NCBI GenBank assembly: GCA_025175895.1
Contig: CM046006.1
Coordinates: 64,500,288 to 64,564,287 of the forward strand
DNA length: 64,000 nt
From: Wurfbainia villosa
Lineage: Eukaryota > Streptophyta > Magnoliopsida > Zingiberales > Zingiberaceae
Direction of reading: 5' to 3'
Shown here: positions 10,931-24,105 of the stretch, piece after piece
How positions within the stretch are numbered: position 1 is the stretch's first letter
How the letters are laid out: the number at the start of each line of letters is the position of its first letter
Made by a program: the position numbers and the translations under genes
Notes under the pieces: model-generated
Told to the model about the DNA's origin: nothing
Databases searched by the model: none
What the model saw: the letters and a program-made list of their open reading frames with translations, nothing else

Positions 10931-13785
10931 AATTTTTTAAATAAATAATAATAATTTTGAATCATGTTGAACTGTGAACCAACTGTTATGAATCGTGAAT
11001 CGTAACCATCTTAGACTATTAAGATTAAGGGTCAACCTTTCATAAACCATTGAACCGTTGATTTTAAACCATCAAACCATTGTTTCGAACCATGGTTGAA
11101 TCTACAATAGAGATCTTTGGACGAACAAAGAGAGCTTCGCTTATAATATATTGAATTTATATCGTTGTTCTTGTTGATGTACCCCTTCGAAGCCCTTCAT
11201 ATAGGTGTTTTTTAAACACCTTAATTGATCAAAAATACCTATTCAGTTGCCTGGATGAATTGTAATTTGATCGACCATTATTCGTCTGTGATCCACTCTC
11301 TTGTCATTCGAATCATATTTTATGTCAATCGGAAGTGTCCCAATCACTTGGAAATCCTTTCTAGTCACCTAGAATGACTTCCACGCATTCTTCTTTATCT
11401 AGATAAGAAGCACTTTCTACATTGATTAATTATGTCTTTTGATCGCCTAGATATTCTTTGTGGTTGCTCGAATACAAATAAGATGGATAATTCAATCAAC
11501 TTATTGTTGTCATGTCATCTTTTGGATTGAGTTTTGTGTCGGCTAGATTATTGGGTTGCTTAGATCTATATTGCGATTTCTTAGAATTGTGGTCAACCAA
11601 AAAACTCTTCTAGTCAATTAAAAAAAATGAGATTATCCTATTACAAGTGAATTAGACCAAAAAAACATAAAACATGTTGTGAGTGATCAACAATTCTTTC
11701 TGAATCGAGGCAAATCCTATGGAGCAACTCACTTACAGACTAGCAGACTGAAGGAAAATTTTAGTTAATTGTTTATTTAGTTTGACTTCAAAACTTTTAT
11801 TGGTTTCTAGGTCAAGTTAATACCTAGTTGTATAAGAGCTAACCTCATCCAAAGTTATTAGTCGCTCTCTTACAACTCTCAGCTCCATCAAGAAAACTAT
11901 GGTTTGGATTTTTTAAGTTCTGTTTGGTATTTAATTCGTTTGCCCTATCAAAACTTCTTACCTATCAAATATCTTGTCTTGTTGATCTATTTGGACTTCA
12001 CTTGTCAAATGTTGGATACATATCTGAACTTCTCATACTAAATGTCTAGTCCTCCTAATTCATATGGACTTTGTTTGCAAAATGTTTAGTCCTACTAATC
12101 CATTTAAACTTCTTTTGTCAAATGTTTCATTCAACTAACTCTTTTAGGCTTCATTTGCCTTGTCAAATTTTCTGCACTTATATACTTGACACACATATTA
12201 TATTACATAGAATCTAACTTTAAACTCTTTGTCATACATTAAAACATTGAGCTAACTTGTGTTTGACCCATTCTACCTAATTAAACCCATTTGGTATGTT
12301 TAGTGCAACTAACCCAATTACCCCGCTTGACTTGTTCCAATTGTCTCGCCCATCAAAACTAACCTATTTGGCTTGACTAACTTGATCGACTCATCCAACT
12401 TGATAAATTTAATCAACCTACCAAGTTTGATTGGCTTGCCCAACTTGTCTAGTCAGCCCAACTCAATTTAATTGCTTGTCTCATCTAATCTAACAAGTTT
12501 GACTAACCCACTGACTTGATTGCCCCATTTTGCATAACTAATTAACCAAATTGGCTTGAGGAGCCTTAACCACTAAATTGGTTTCACCAATTTTGTTCTC
12601 AAGAATTTAGTGTTAGGGCTTAATTAAGGAGTGCTTTTGAGTGTGACGCTCACAAGTGGCTAGGGTTTTAAAGTTTTTTTATTTTAATTTTTTGTGCAAG
12701 GACACACAGTGCCCCAATTCGTTCAAACCCAAAATGAGGATGAGAGGGATTTCTCATCCATTCGATATTAATCCAACCTCTCTATGATATTTGTCCCAGT
12801 AAATACTAAGGATAGTGATTTTTTTTTTTATCATCTATCCACTCAATTCTCACCCCAAGAAAATATGGTCTGGTAGTTAAAATCTCTTATGCTAATATCT
12901 TTGATCATTTATGAGATAATATATTGGTCCTCTTTTAACAAAGGTCACAACACGAAGATAAATGGCAAATAATAATAGAAAATACATAGATGGTATTATA
13001 TGTCATGCTGGATCAAGAATATCAAGCGTAAATTGAGAAATAATTAAAGATAAATTAAGAAGAATTTAGGCTAAATTGGGTAGAAGGATCAAAATGAATC
13101 ACTTAAGAATTTAAGAATAATCTCCTTCGTTTAACGACTCCTTTTTAACTAGATACGACGGAAGTATCTATTGCTGCAATTAGCCCTAGCTAATTAGTTA
13201 AATATAACTAAAATATTTTAATGTCTGAAAAAGTGTTTGAGTTAAGTTTGTCTAAATTATTGATATGTGAGACCCTTGGGAAAATGGTTAAGTTACGGGA
13301 GAATGACAAGACAAATGGATGAAGTCTTGATCTTTAAGCGTGGGAAATTTTTTTATATAATTTACTCGTTCGGTCTTTTGTAGATGTAACATACAAAAAA
13401 TAATCTAATGGAAAATAAATAATACGATAACAATAATAATCAAGTCTTATTCCATTAGATAGAATCGACTATATAAATTTTTCTACGTCATTGAGCTTTA
13501 TCTCCTACTATATTATCTATATTTAAATAATTTATCTTATTTTATTATTGCTAACTAAATTTTTTTTTTATCTTTCTCTTCCTCGTTTGATGTGTGTATT
13601 TGTCATAGTTCTTAATTGAAGCATTTATTAGTCATCTAAGTACATATTCGTACAATCTTAAATATGTCTCTCGAAATTTTTCTTTAATAAATACAACTCC
13701 AATTTTCTCTCTAATGCTCTTTGATATTGTTGTAATAAGAATAAGTACAGAAAAACGTCAAGCCGAGCCCAAGAGTAGTATCTTG
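10931..13785. other. AT-rich spacer, no gene recognised
   Basis: No frame with recognisable protein similarity on either strand. It holds many short imperfect repeats, including the 40-bp array at 11967-12160. 12330-12560 is dense in degenerate CAACTTG/GACTAACTTG words. Decayed retroelement sequence is likely but cannot be assigned. Confidence 0.5.
11967..12160. repeat. Degenerate 40-bp tandem repeat, about five copies
   Basis: Successive units begin AAATATCTTG, AAATGTTGGA, AAATGTCTAG, AAATGTTTAG and AAATGTTTCA and run TCC-(A/T)CTAAT-CCAT-TT-GACTTC-TTTGTC. Four of the five are 40 bp and the second is shorter. Confidence 0.7.
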
Positions 13786-13990
13786 GAGGGATAAGCCGGG
13801 TTAAGGGGATAACAACTCAGGAAGGTAAACCAAGTTAAGGAGACAGCAACTCGGGAAGGTAAGCCGAATCAAGGAGGTAACAACTTGGAAAGGTAAGTCA
13901 AGTCAAAGAGGCAACCACTCGGGAAGGTAAGCTGGGTTAAGGAGGTAGCAACTCAAGAAGGTAAGCCGAGTTGAGAAGATGGTAACTCGG
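13786..13990. repeat. 34-bp tandem repeat, about six copies
   Basis: The unit is approximately AACTCGGGAAGGTAAGCC followed by GAGTTAAGGAGGTAGC, with transitions between copies. It stands out as purine-rich, GC-richer DNA in an AT-rich spacer. No coding potential. Confidence 0.85.
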
Positions 13991-14554
13991 ATAAAAGGAG
14001 TCAAGCTGAGGCAAAAGGGCAGTAGCTGGGGAAGTTGGAAGGAAGTCGGGAGGAATATTAATTCTGTTAAGAGGATCCCATAAACTATGTTAGGAGAATA
14101 TTTATTATAGTCTCGGTGTACATGTCATCATTCAGTATAATAAATTGAAGATGTCTCATGGGCTCCACAAAAGATTCTCAATGGTAAGTGTTCTGTAATG
14201 GAATAACAACATGATCACTTCTGCCCGTGTGGTTGTCCACATGGAGAGGTGAGTGATTTGTTATGGGATAGTTGACCTTGACGTTGTGTGTGTGTGTGGG
14301 GGGGGGAGATAAAGGAGGAGAGGGGAAGGAACTTCATTTTTTTTTCATTTTGTTTACATTCCTTGTTTTCTTACTGCAACTCATTTTTTGCTTCTTTCCT
14401 ATATACAAGTTTTGACTTAAGCATTAAAGAATCTCCACTGGGTAGGCCGCCCGATGATTTAACGAAGTGTTAAATTTCTCAAGAAGGGAGCAAATGAGAC
14501 TTTCACTGCTGCGGTCGGAGAGAATCCCAGTCCTCCTCGACAGTTCCATCTCGA

Positions 14555-15083
14555 AGAGGCAGAAAATCCATGCCGCATCACTCTCATTTTTTATTCTGTC
14601 CATTCTCATATGTCCACACATTCACCTTAGTATTTTCATTTCTAAAACTCTGATCTTCTACTCATATGCTTAAGTCTTAGCCCAACATTCAGTGTCATAT
14701 AACATAACAGGTCTAACCGTCGTTTTATATAATTTCCTTTAAATTTTAGAGCTACTTTATAATAATATAAAATATTTGATGTTCTCCTCTATTTCAATCA
14801 TCTTATTTGTATTATGTGTAAGACATCTCTCTCAATCTCTTTATTGTCTTACAAAAATGATTCTAAATACTTAAAACTCTTAGTTCCAAATAACTTGTCA
14901 TCTTCTATCTTAGTATTTGTCTCATTACGTTAATATTGATAAACTTAAATTTCATACATTTTGTCTCTACTAAGTCTAAAATCTTTCACTTTTAATTTTT
15001 TTGACCAAGATTCTAATTTAATATTTATTTCTTCACATATCTTAATTACCAAAATAATATCATTTACAAACAATATGCACCAT
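14555..15083 (-). pseudogene. LINE (non-LTR) reverse transcriptase remnant
   Basis: Read on the minus strand, conceptual pieces match the widespread plant non-LTR RT of RTE-like type. CILFVNDIILV (decayed FADD catalytic box) lies near 15075. KDFRLSRDKMYE lies near 14970. FGTKSFKYLESFL is followed by DNKEIERDV near 14870-14840. ETNTKIEDD lies in between. MCGHMRMDRIKNESD is near 14620-14575. The catalytic FADD reads FVND, and stops and frame changes are frequent, so it is dead. Flanks show no intact 5' part and no clear poly(A) tail. Confidence 0.7.
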
Positions 15084-17065
15084 GTTTAATGGGAAATAAA
15101 TAATTAATATTAAATTTACAGATAAGTAAATGGACCAAACCCTAAAATAAAAAATGTATATATATTCAATGATCTACCAATGTATGACAATATATATATA
15201 TAGCTTTGCCTTAATCCCGTGTTTATTTGGAGGTGTGGACAAAAGAAATGATGGATTTCATATTCTTTCCTTGTTTACCTAGTATCAAATAATGGACAAA
15301 CGAATTTATATATCCTTTCCTCTTGTTACCTATTATAAAATAATAGACAGACGTATTAAATCCGTCCATGGATCATTTTTTTTTTTTTTTTGAGCAATTT
15401 TTCATCCGTCCGAATCAAACGAAACGATCCTTCCTTTCATCGTCAAACTTGCCCTCTTAATTTGAATCCCTCTCTCATGCGCTGGAGGCAGCTGGCGACG
15501 GAGAAGAGACATCTTACGGCTACGGGCGGCCTCATTTGCGGGCACGAGATTTCGTAAATTTATGTATTTTTTCTTTCTTCCTTTGTCTTTTTCCTTTTTT
15601 TTTTCTTTTCTTTTTTCTCCTTTCCTTATTAATTTTTTACTTCTTCAATCTAGAACTGTCAAACGAAATGACCATGACAAAGTGGATCACCCATCATAAG
15701 TCTAACATTTAGCGGAGAGGAACATACCGATCTGTCATTCTGACGGGTTAAAAAATCTTTGACCCAATCTAATTCAAAGCGGATTACGAATTAGACGGAC
15801 TAATCCGTGGGTCATATAAAATAAAATTAAAATTAAAATTACCGAGGTGTTGAAGGCTTGAGGCCGCGATCGGTAAGATGGATAGGGTATCATGATAAGA
15901 AAATAAGTATTTGAAATAACTAAAATCTTGTAATTAAGATTCAATTATCGATCGACAAAGTTAGATACCGATAGTTTTGATTCTTCTCATGCTCCAAAAT
16001 ATCTGAATCTCAATAATATATAAATTCAAATATATATTGGCTCCTCCAAATAAAGATATAATTGAGAATTTCGAACCATTGTAATTGTTTGACTTTGATA
16101 TGTCATTATTTTCTATCTTAATTAATAGTGACAAGATAATATAAAACAATTAAAGTATATAAGAAAAAAAAAGTATTAATTAGAGTACTTGCATCAAATT
16201 TTTTTTTTGATCTTTCTCCTAACTTCTCTTATCCTTTTGTTGAGGTATATATGTGATAGAAGAATATTGTAATGATGAAGAATTTGCTTTGTTAATATTA
16301 GAATATTGATAAAAAAAAGTTTATACAATTTTAGTTTCATACGTTCCATCTTCTTTTGACATTTTTCAATCCGCAAACCAACCCAAGTCCACCGTGGGTT
16401 GACTTGTCTAGACCTGCAACCCGTGCTGGTTGATCCGTTTAGACTCATTAAAATGGTGGATTGATAAAATTTAAATTCAACCTATTTAAATTATTTGGTG
16501 GGATAGGCCAATCCGACGGACCTAACCCAAATTGACAGTTTTATTTTCAATCCACACTTTAAAGTAAATAGAGCACAAGTCTCTTGGCTATTTTTATTTA
16601 TTTAACACAAACACATTGATGACAATGGAAAGGAATCGACGAGAGAAAAAATCCTTAACGGTTTGTTTGAAGGGAAGTGGATAAATAAAGGGAAGATAAA
16701 TTTAAATTCTATCGGGAAAGAAGTGAGGCAAGAAAAGGGAAGAAGAAGGAGGATAAATTTTTAATTTTTTTTATTCATTAAAAAAAATATTTTTACCCTT
16801 CAATTTGACATATAAAGAATTTCCTTTTTCTTTTCTTTCCGTGAATGAATTTCTCTTCATCCCATCCAAACATAGTCTGAGGGAAGCAAAATGATGTTCC
16901 CATGGAAATAATGTGTTGGTAAGTACGGTGTAAAATTTATATAAAGAGTAAGATTCGATTCCTGTGTCAGCGGACTATTTAATATTCACGTCCTCCATCG
17001 TATTTATCAACGCATCAGTAACTTTTCGTGATTTACTATCTCTCATATTAATGGGACGGGGGTAA
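15084..17065. other. AT-rich spacer, no gene recognised
   Basis: Contains T-rich runs (15378-15394, 15580-15625). 16660-16885 is a segment whose two ends (GGTTTGTTTGAAGGGAAG and the complement of CATCCCATCCAAACAT) resemble an imperfect inverted repeat, possibly a small MITE. No coding region supported on either strand. Confidence 0.4.
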
Positions 17066-17070
17066 GGAGG

Positions 17071-18338
17071 TGTTAGGACCTTTGTAACGCTAGAGGGGGG
17101 GGTGATTAGCGTTTCTTCGTTTCTACAATCAAGTTAGCGGAAGCAATACAAATACAAAACGAATACAAATATGAAATAAGAAACCAAACGCTAACACCCA
17201 ATTTACGTGGTTCGGAGATGACGCTCCTACTCCACGGCAATCCGTAAGGTGGATTAGCCCTAGCCAAGCTTCACTATCTTCTCCTTTGGATGAACCAAGG
17301 TGGAGAAACCTTTCTTACAATGCACTCCTCTTCTTTACAATGATGGATGATGAAGAACAAGAGAAGAGGAGGTTTTGGATTGCTAAAAACACTTAGAAAA
17401 CTTGGTGAGCACGAGGATGAAGTTAGGAGTTAGAGCACTAGCCTCACCATGCTCCCCATGACCCCTTTTTATAGAAGAGGGGTTGTTTTTCCCGTTGGGC
17501 CTCGATCACCAATCGATGCATGCCATCGGGCCGATCACGCCGCCAACGATAACGCGATCTCCGCGGAGATTCGTAGCCGCGATCTCAGCGGCGGTGATCG
17601 ATCGGATCGATCTCTCCATCGATCGGATCGATGGATCGATCGGCGATCGATCACGGCAGCAATCGAGTGAGACCGCATTCGCGTGGCATTCTTTCCTTGA
17701 TCGTCATTGTTTCCCATAGCGGTCGATCGATAGTAGCATCATCGATCGTGACATGCCCAAAAAGCGATCGGTGATGGTCGGGTTTCACCACTCGGACTAC
17801 CGACCGCTGACCTCGATCGATACATCGTGAAAGTATGGATAATTCATACTTGTATTTATACCCGAGACCTAGACTCAACCGTCTAGCTCCCTATTAAGCC
17901 TTGCGCCTTCAGGATCCCTCCGAGTCCGCGACTTGTTCATCCTTTGCGCTTTGCTTCCAAGAGCTTCCTCGGTTCGTCATGTCTTGGGTTGCCAAATGCT
18001 TGGACTTTACGCCGCCAAGACTACAAGCTTGGACTTATGCTGCCAAGACCTTACTTTGGACTTCCTTTGCCAAGGTTCACTTGGACTTTACGCTGCCAAG
18101 ACTACAAGCTTGGACTTCCTTTGCCAAGGTTCACTTGGACTTTACGCTGCCAAGACTACAAGCTTGGTCTTATGCTGCCAAGTCCATCCCTTGGACTTCC
18201 TTTGCCAAGATCATACTTGGACTTCTCTTTTACACATCACTTAAACACATTCGCAATTAGATCACAACACATTGCCTAACTTAAATGATTATCCAAACAT
18301 CAAAACATATAAATGCTTGGAGCATTGTTGCACCAACA
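17071..18338 (-). repeat. 3' LTR of SIRE-B
   Basis: Bounded by TGTTAGG and CCAACA. U3 holds a 54-bp tandem duplication at about 18061-18170 of alternating CTTGG and CCAAG words. Because 54 is a multiple of three, all plus-strand frames stay open there (17901-18279), which is an artefact and not coding. The family end motif complement is near 17090-17108 (variant with GTGATTAGCG). Confidence 0.92.
17206..17236 (-). other. Conserved LTR hairpin I, SIRE-B 3' LTR
   Basis: Minus-strand outer stem CGTGG/CCACG, inner stem GGAG/CTCC with a six-base loop (CGTCAT), internal loop AGTA opposite GAA. Confidence 0.7.
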
Positions 18339-19362
18339 ATCTCCCCCTTTTTGATGTTTGACAATCATTTAAGTTAGGTCTTTTAAAAAAAATATAATCA
18401 TATTTCCAATATAGATTCTAACTTAAACATTCCTTCTCCCCCTTTGACAGACATCAAAAAGAGAAGGATTCATAAATGAAAGAGTTAAGGGTATTGGATC
18501 TTGGACTAAGGTATAAGATTGAAATTAAGCTCCCCCTTAATCCAAGATATGATGTGTAAACCATATTTGAAGCAAAGCATATCAATGAATTTAAACATGA
18601 AGTTCTAACTTTGCACCAACAATGGATTTTAGGGAAGAAAACGATATTATATATGAAACTCCCCCTAAAACACTGCATTAATCTGTCCTAAAACTTTGTT
18701 TATTGCAACATTATCATACCATAGTTTTAGGACATCAAAGATACACTAAATATCAGAAAATGGAGCTTAATATCAGAAAACGCGATGTATCGGTCATTGG
18801 TTTACGAACGATCATACTAGACACAATCAAATTTGACCTTTTTTTCATTAACTTTAGAAATGCGGTAGAAATTCCAGAATTCTTGAAAAATCACAAAATT
18901 TCGCGTACACATTTCTGAAATCATACTTGATGAAGGAAAAATAATTTGAAAAATATATGTTTTTCAGATTTCAAGATTGATACAACCTTGGAATCTAACA
19001 AAAGTTCTAAAGAGTTTGCAACCTTTGTATCACTTTTGTGGTTCATTTGGAAATTGTTTTTCAAAATATGATGAACATAGTTTAAAATATATATTATTTG
19101 GAATTTCCAACCATGTTCTTTGAGCTATGTATCCATTACTTGAATACAAGCCTTCCCAATGATTGGTCCATAAGGTGTTTATGTCTCTAGGTGTGTCATT
19201 GACTCATAGTAATGCATCATAACAAGCATGATGAGCCAAGTACACCTTCCCTATTATCTCACATGGTTCTAGGTGTCTCAATACAAAAATCAAAGTTCTT
19301 AAGGCTTTTTGTGAGATGTAACAAGGTATAAAGATAACATATAAACATGGGATTATGCAAGC
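18339..19362 (-). other. Polypurine tract and 3' noncoding region of SIRE-B
   Basis: 18339-18355 complements ATCAAAAAGGGGGAGAT beside the LTR. The remaining kilobase is noncoding, with several further purine tracts on the minus strand (18436-18443, 18530-18537, 18660-18667). There is a TCTCAC...GTGAGA pair at 19256-19316. Confidence 0.75.
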
Positions 19363-22300
19363 CTAGAATTTTACTCCACAGCACATACCAAGCTCTCCTT
19401 TAAAGATGAAAATTCCACACATGTAACTGAACGGGATGAAGATATCGGCAAGGTTGGACTTAGATTCTACATAATTAAGTTCAATGTCCCCTCTTGCCAC
19501 ATGATCTCTTATGAAGTGATGTTTCACTTCAATGTGCTTGGTCCTAGAGTGATGTACCGGATTTTTGGTCAAGTTTATGGTACTCACATTGTCACAATAA
19601 ACCTTAATGTTAGAGTAGTGTAGCTCATAGTCCACAAGAGTATGTCTCATCCAAAGCAATTGAGCTACACAACCACCCATAGCCACATATTCGGCTTCGG
19701 TGGTTGATAAAGCAACACAATGTTGCTTCCTACTACTCCAACTAACTAGGGAGGACCCAAGAAATTGGCATCCACCACTAGTACTTTTCCTATCCAATTT
19801 GCACCCGGCATAATCGGAATCGGTATAACCAAGCAATTCAAATGACCTAGTCCTAGGATACCAAAGTCCTACATTTAGAGTACCTTTAATATATCTTAAA
19901 ATTCTTTTGTGGCTACTAAATGTGATTCTTTGGCACAAGATTGGTATCTGGCACACATACCTACCGCAAATAAAATATCGGGTCTACTAGCGGTTAGGTA
20001 TAGTAGGCTACCTATCATACTCCTATAAAGTTTAAGATCGATTGATTTACCATCATGATCGCTATCTATTCTAGTGCTAGTGGCCATAGGAGTGCTTACA
20101 ATTTTGGCATTTTCCAAACCAAATTTCTTGATCATTTCATTTGCATATTTGGTTTGATAAATATGGATACCTTCATTGGTTTGTTTTACTTGTAATCCTA
20201 GGAAAAAATTGAGTTCTCCAACTAAACTCATTTCAAATTCATTTTCCATATTTTTATAAAGTCTTGAAGTAGATCATCATTTGTAGACCCAAAGATGATA
20301 TCATCAACATATACTTGGGCTATGAATATATCTTTGAATTGACTTTATAAATAAGGTTTGATCTACTTGTCCTCTTCTAAAATCCTTAGAAATTAAGAAG
20401 GATGACAATCTTTCATACCATGCCCTAGGAGCTTGTTTTAACCCATATAATGCTTTCCTAAGCTTATATACATGATTTGGATAATCTATGTTCTCAAACC
20501 CGGGTGGTTGCTCTACATACACTTCCTCCTTAATAAAACCAATTAAAAATGCCGATTTAACATCCATTTGGTAAAGTTTAAATCCCATGTAGGAAGCATA
20601 CCCTAAGAGAATTCTAATAGATTCTAATCTAGCAACCGGGGCATAAGTCTCATCATAGTCAAGCCCCTCAACTTGATTAAATCCCCTAGCAACCAACCTA
20701 GCCTTATTTCTAGTGATATTTCCTTGGTCATCTAACTTATTCCTAAAGACCCATCTTGTAGTAATTATGGTGCTATCATTGGGTCTAGGTACTAACTCCC
20801 AAACTTGACTCCTCTCAAATTGAGCCAATTCATCTTGCATTGCCAAAATCCAATCCGGATCATGGAGTGCATCATTGATCGATTTAGGCTCAATTTGTGA
20901 GATGAGAGCAACTTGACTAGTAGGAGCCCTATGAAATGACCTAGTTCTTACTCCTTGAGATAGATCTCCTACTACTTGGTCAAGTGGATGATCTTGATGA
21001 ATTCTTAGGTTTCTAGAAGGGGTTTCAAATTGATCATTGTTATCCTCCACCCTTCTTTCATCATCGAATCTTCTTTTCCTCCCCTTGATCATTGCCCTAA
21101 TAGTCAAATTTTGAAGTTTTTGGGTAATGTCTTGATTATTGTCATTAATATCCTTATCAATGGAGGACTTTCTAGGGTAGGTACTCGTAGTTTCATCAAA
21201 TTTAATATTTGAGGACTCCTCAATTCCTTGGGTTCTCTTATTGTAGACTCTATACCCTTTACTTGTGGATGAGTATCCAACTAGAATTCCCTCATCCGCT
21301 TTAGATTCAAATTTCCCTAAGTTATCTTTGGTATTTAAGATATAAACTTTACATCCAAAGACTTTGAAATAGTGAATTGTGGGAATAGTTCCATTCCATA
21401 GTTCAAAAGGTGTCTTTCCTAAAAACCTATGGATTTGAACCCTATTTTGGATATAGCAAGTATTAACCGCTTCGCCTAAGTAGTTAGGTAGAGAATATGC
21501 ATTTAGCATAGTCCTAGCCGCTTCTTGTAGGGCACGATTTCTCCTTTCCACCACCCCATTTTGTTGGGGTGTTCTAGGACAAGAGAACTCATGCTTGTAC
21601 CCTTGCTCTAAACAAAATTGTGAAAATTTAAAGTTTTCAAATTCACCACCATGATCACTACGGATCCGGTTGATTTTGAGTTTCTTTTCATTTTCAACCC
21701 TTTTACTAAATCCTATGATTATTTCTAAGGTATCATCCTTATGTTTCATAAAGTAAACCCAAGTATACCTAGAAAAATCATCCACAATGACTAAATAATA
21801 TTTGTTACCATTTAAAGATGGAGTGCTATGGCAATCAAATAAATCAAGATGCAATAGTTCTAATGGTAAAGACGTATTAGTTAAGGTTTTACCTTTGTGT
21901 GATGCTTTTGTTTGTTTTCCTTCTTGGCATGCATCACACATTTTGTTCTTGACATACTTGATCTTTGGTAACCCTTTGACCAACTCCATCTTGGCTACCT
22001 TGGCTATGTTTTTCATGTTGACGTGCCCCAATCTTCTATGCCATAGCCAACATTCTTCTTCTTTTGCCACAAGACACTTAGTAGAAATGTTAGAAGTATA
22101 TGAAAGATCAACATAATAGATGTTTGATTTCCTATATCCAACTAACATGCAATCATTTAATTCCTTGTGTTTAATCATGCATTTAGAGGATTCAAACGAA
22201 ACATGATAGTTTGCATCACAAAGTTGACTAACACTTAATAAATTAAACTTCATATTTTCAACTAGCAAGACTTTGTGAATAACAATTTTAGGATACCTCA

Positions 22301-22430
22301 ATTGTACCTCTACCTAGTATGTTGTTTTTTACTCTAGTCAAAAAAGATACAGCTCCCTTCTTCACATATTTAATTGTGGAGAACTTGCTCACATCCCCGG
22401 TCATATGTGTTGAGCAACCGCTATCCACAA
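19363..22430 (-). pseudogene. SIRE-B pol: protease, integrase, RT, RNase H, frameshifted
   Basis: On the minus strand, protease begins with WIVDSGCSTHMTGD (catalytic DSG at 22425-22417). After a frame break, 22301-20304 is open for 665 codons. It covers the protease end, the zinc-binding pre-integrase part (WLWHRRLGH...CDAC), the integrase core (LDLFD, VIVDDFSR, RSDHGGEF), a linker and the RT fingers/palm (WVFRNKL, QMDVKSAFL, YGLKQAPRAWYE). The YVDD box is intact at 20311-20300 but lies just beyond a frameshift. 20249-19896 is the RT end. 19956-19363 is RNase H (YTDSDYAG, STTEAEYVA, YCDN) ending near NLADIF. At least three frame breaks inactivate it. Confidence 0.92.
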
Positions 22431-22616
22431 TCCACATACCTCGCTCTCCTACCTAAATCACATGAAAAACACAAGCTTTTGGTACCCAAACATTTGGACC
22501 GGTAACATTAATTAAAAACTTCTTAGGTACCCAAGCTTTCTTAACCTTACCCTTAATGGTTCCTTTCCTATTAATTAATGAAATATAAGCAACCTCTTTC
22601 TCTTTTGGCTTATATC

Positions 22617-24055
22617 CTAAACCGCCTTGTTATAAACCGCTCTTTGCCTACTAAGGATCATGTCAAGACCTTTTGAGCCATTTGAAAATTTTTCTAAACA
22701 TGTTTTCAATTTACTAATCTCATCCTTAAGTTTTTCATTTTCTTCCCTAAGCATGCAAGAGTCAATATGTACAAGTTTTTCATCCCTAATGGCTTTTAAT
22801 TCTATCCTCATGCTCTTAACCTTAGATTTAGATTTATCTAGAGCTTCTTGAAGATATGCAATTGATTTATAAAGAAGTTCTACTTTAGGAGAATTCATTA
22901 CCTCATCGTCACTAGATGACGATTCATCACTTGAGGAGCTTTCTTCTTGGCAGCGTTCGGAATCATCTCCTAGTGCCATGAGTGCCACATGGCGAGTGAT
23001 GTGGCAAAGCTCATCATCGGAAGATGAGTCTTCAACGCTTGGTGTGTCCCATGTGGTTTGAGCCACCATAGCCTCCTTCTTCTTCTTCTCCTTCTTGTCC
23101 TTCTTCTTCTTTTCTTTTTCCTCTTCTTCTTTAGCTCCGGGCAATTTGGCTTTATGTGCCCTTCTTATTGCAAGCATGACAAATCACATTATTGTTAAAA
23201 TTTGAATTACCACTACTTTTACCTCTTGATGAGTAGGACCCTTCCTTGCTTCTCTATTCTTGAATTCCTTTGATTTTCTAAGGAACTTCTTGACAAAATG
23301 GGCCACCTCACTAGCCGAGTCTCCATCACTACTTGACTCTTGCTCGACTCGGATGAAGATGACACCTCTTTCCTTTCTTTCTTCTTCTTTTCTTTCTTTT
23401 CAACAAATAGGGCCAAACCCTTTTCCTTAGAAGACATGTTAGTTTGTTCATGCAATTCAAACTCACAAAATAGTTCATCAATTTTAATTTGTGAGAGATA
23501 CCTAGTTACCTTAATGGCATCAACTATAGAGGTCCATAAAGAATTTCTAGGAAAAGCTTGTAAAATATACCTTACTAAATCCCGGTTGTCAACTCGCTCA
23601 CCTATGATATGGAGTCCGTTCACAATTTCCTTGAACCTTCCATGCATTTGGCTTACGGTTTCATGCATCTTCATTTGGAAGGCTTGAAGTTGTCCAATTA
23701 GAAGGTCCTTCTTTGCCCTCTTTGACTCCTTGGAACCTTCATTTAGCTCAATGAGCTTTTCCCATAGCTCCTTGGCGGATTCAAAAGGCCCCACCTTGTT
23801 GAGTTGCTCCATTGTGACGCCGCATTGGATGGTGAGGACGGCTTTTGCATTTGACTCGAAATTGCGGTTCATCTCCCTTGTCCAATCCTTGCTTGGGATA
23901 GGGTTTCCACGCTCATCCACCGGTTCCTCAAAGCCATCTACAACACTATGCCAAATTTCAATGTTACTCATTAAATAGTACTTCATCCTACCTTTCCAAT
24001 ATGTGACTCCCATCGAAGAGTGGCTTGGCGATGCTATATCCTCTTGAAGAGCCAT
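22617..24055 (-). pseudogene. SIRE-B gag, frameshifted near the zinc knuckle
   Basis: Starts at 24055 on the minus strand. 24055-23219 is the gag domain (YWKGRMKYYLM near the N-terminus, AFPRNSLWTSIV in the middle) with a Lys/Glu-rich end. The CCHC knuckle begins CHACNKKG at about 23181-23158, but a one-base loss before the expected His shifts the frame. 23177-22617 continues in another frame with a Lys-rich stretch, an acidic Ser/Asp-rich tail and a coiled-coil-like end (SKSKVKSMRIELKAI). The layout matches SIRE-A gag, with the fall into separate frames being secondary decay. Confidence 0.85.
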
Positions 24056-24090
24056 TGATGCCTTGGTTGATGGTGAGATCTTCCAGCGAT

Positions 24091-24104
24091 CCGCTCGATA
24101 CCAC
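24091..24104 (-). other. Variant primer-binding site of SIRE-B
   Basis: Reads GTGGTATCGAGCGG after the 5' LTR on the minus strand. It departs from the usual TGGTATCAGAGC after TGGTATC. Confidence 0.75.
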
Positions 24105-24105
24105 T

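Noticed and set aside
16879..16896. 18-bp word GAGGGAAGCAAAATGATG repeated at 25432-25449 on the other side of SIRE-B
   Set aside because: Too short, at unequal distances from the element, and not its target duplication (GGAGG), so chance or an unrelated repeat.
17901..18279. Three overlapping plus-strand frames rich in repeated Leu/Pro/Trp words (and the same at 24953-25333)
   Set aside because: They lie in the SIRE-B LTR U3, where a 54-bp tandem repeat keeps every frame open. No start context, no similarity.
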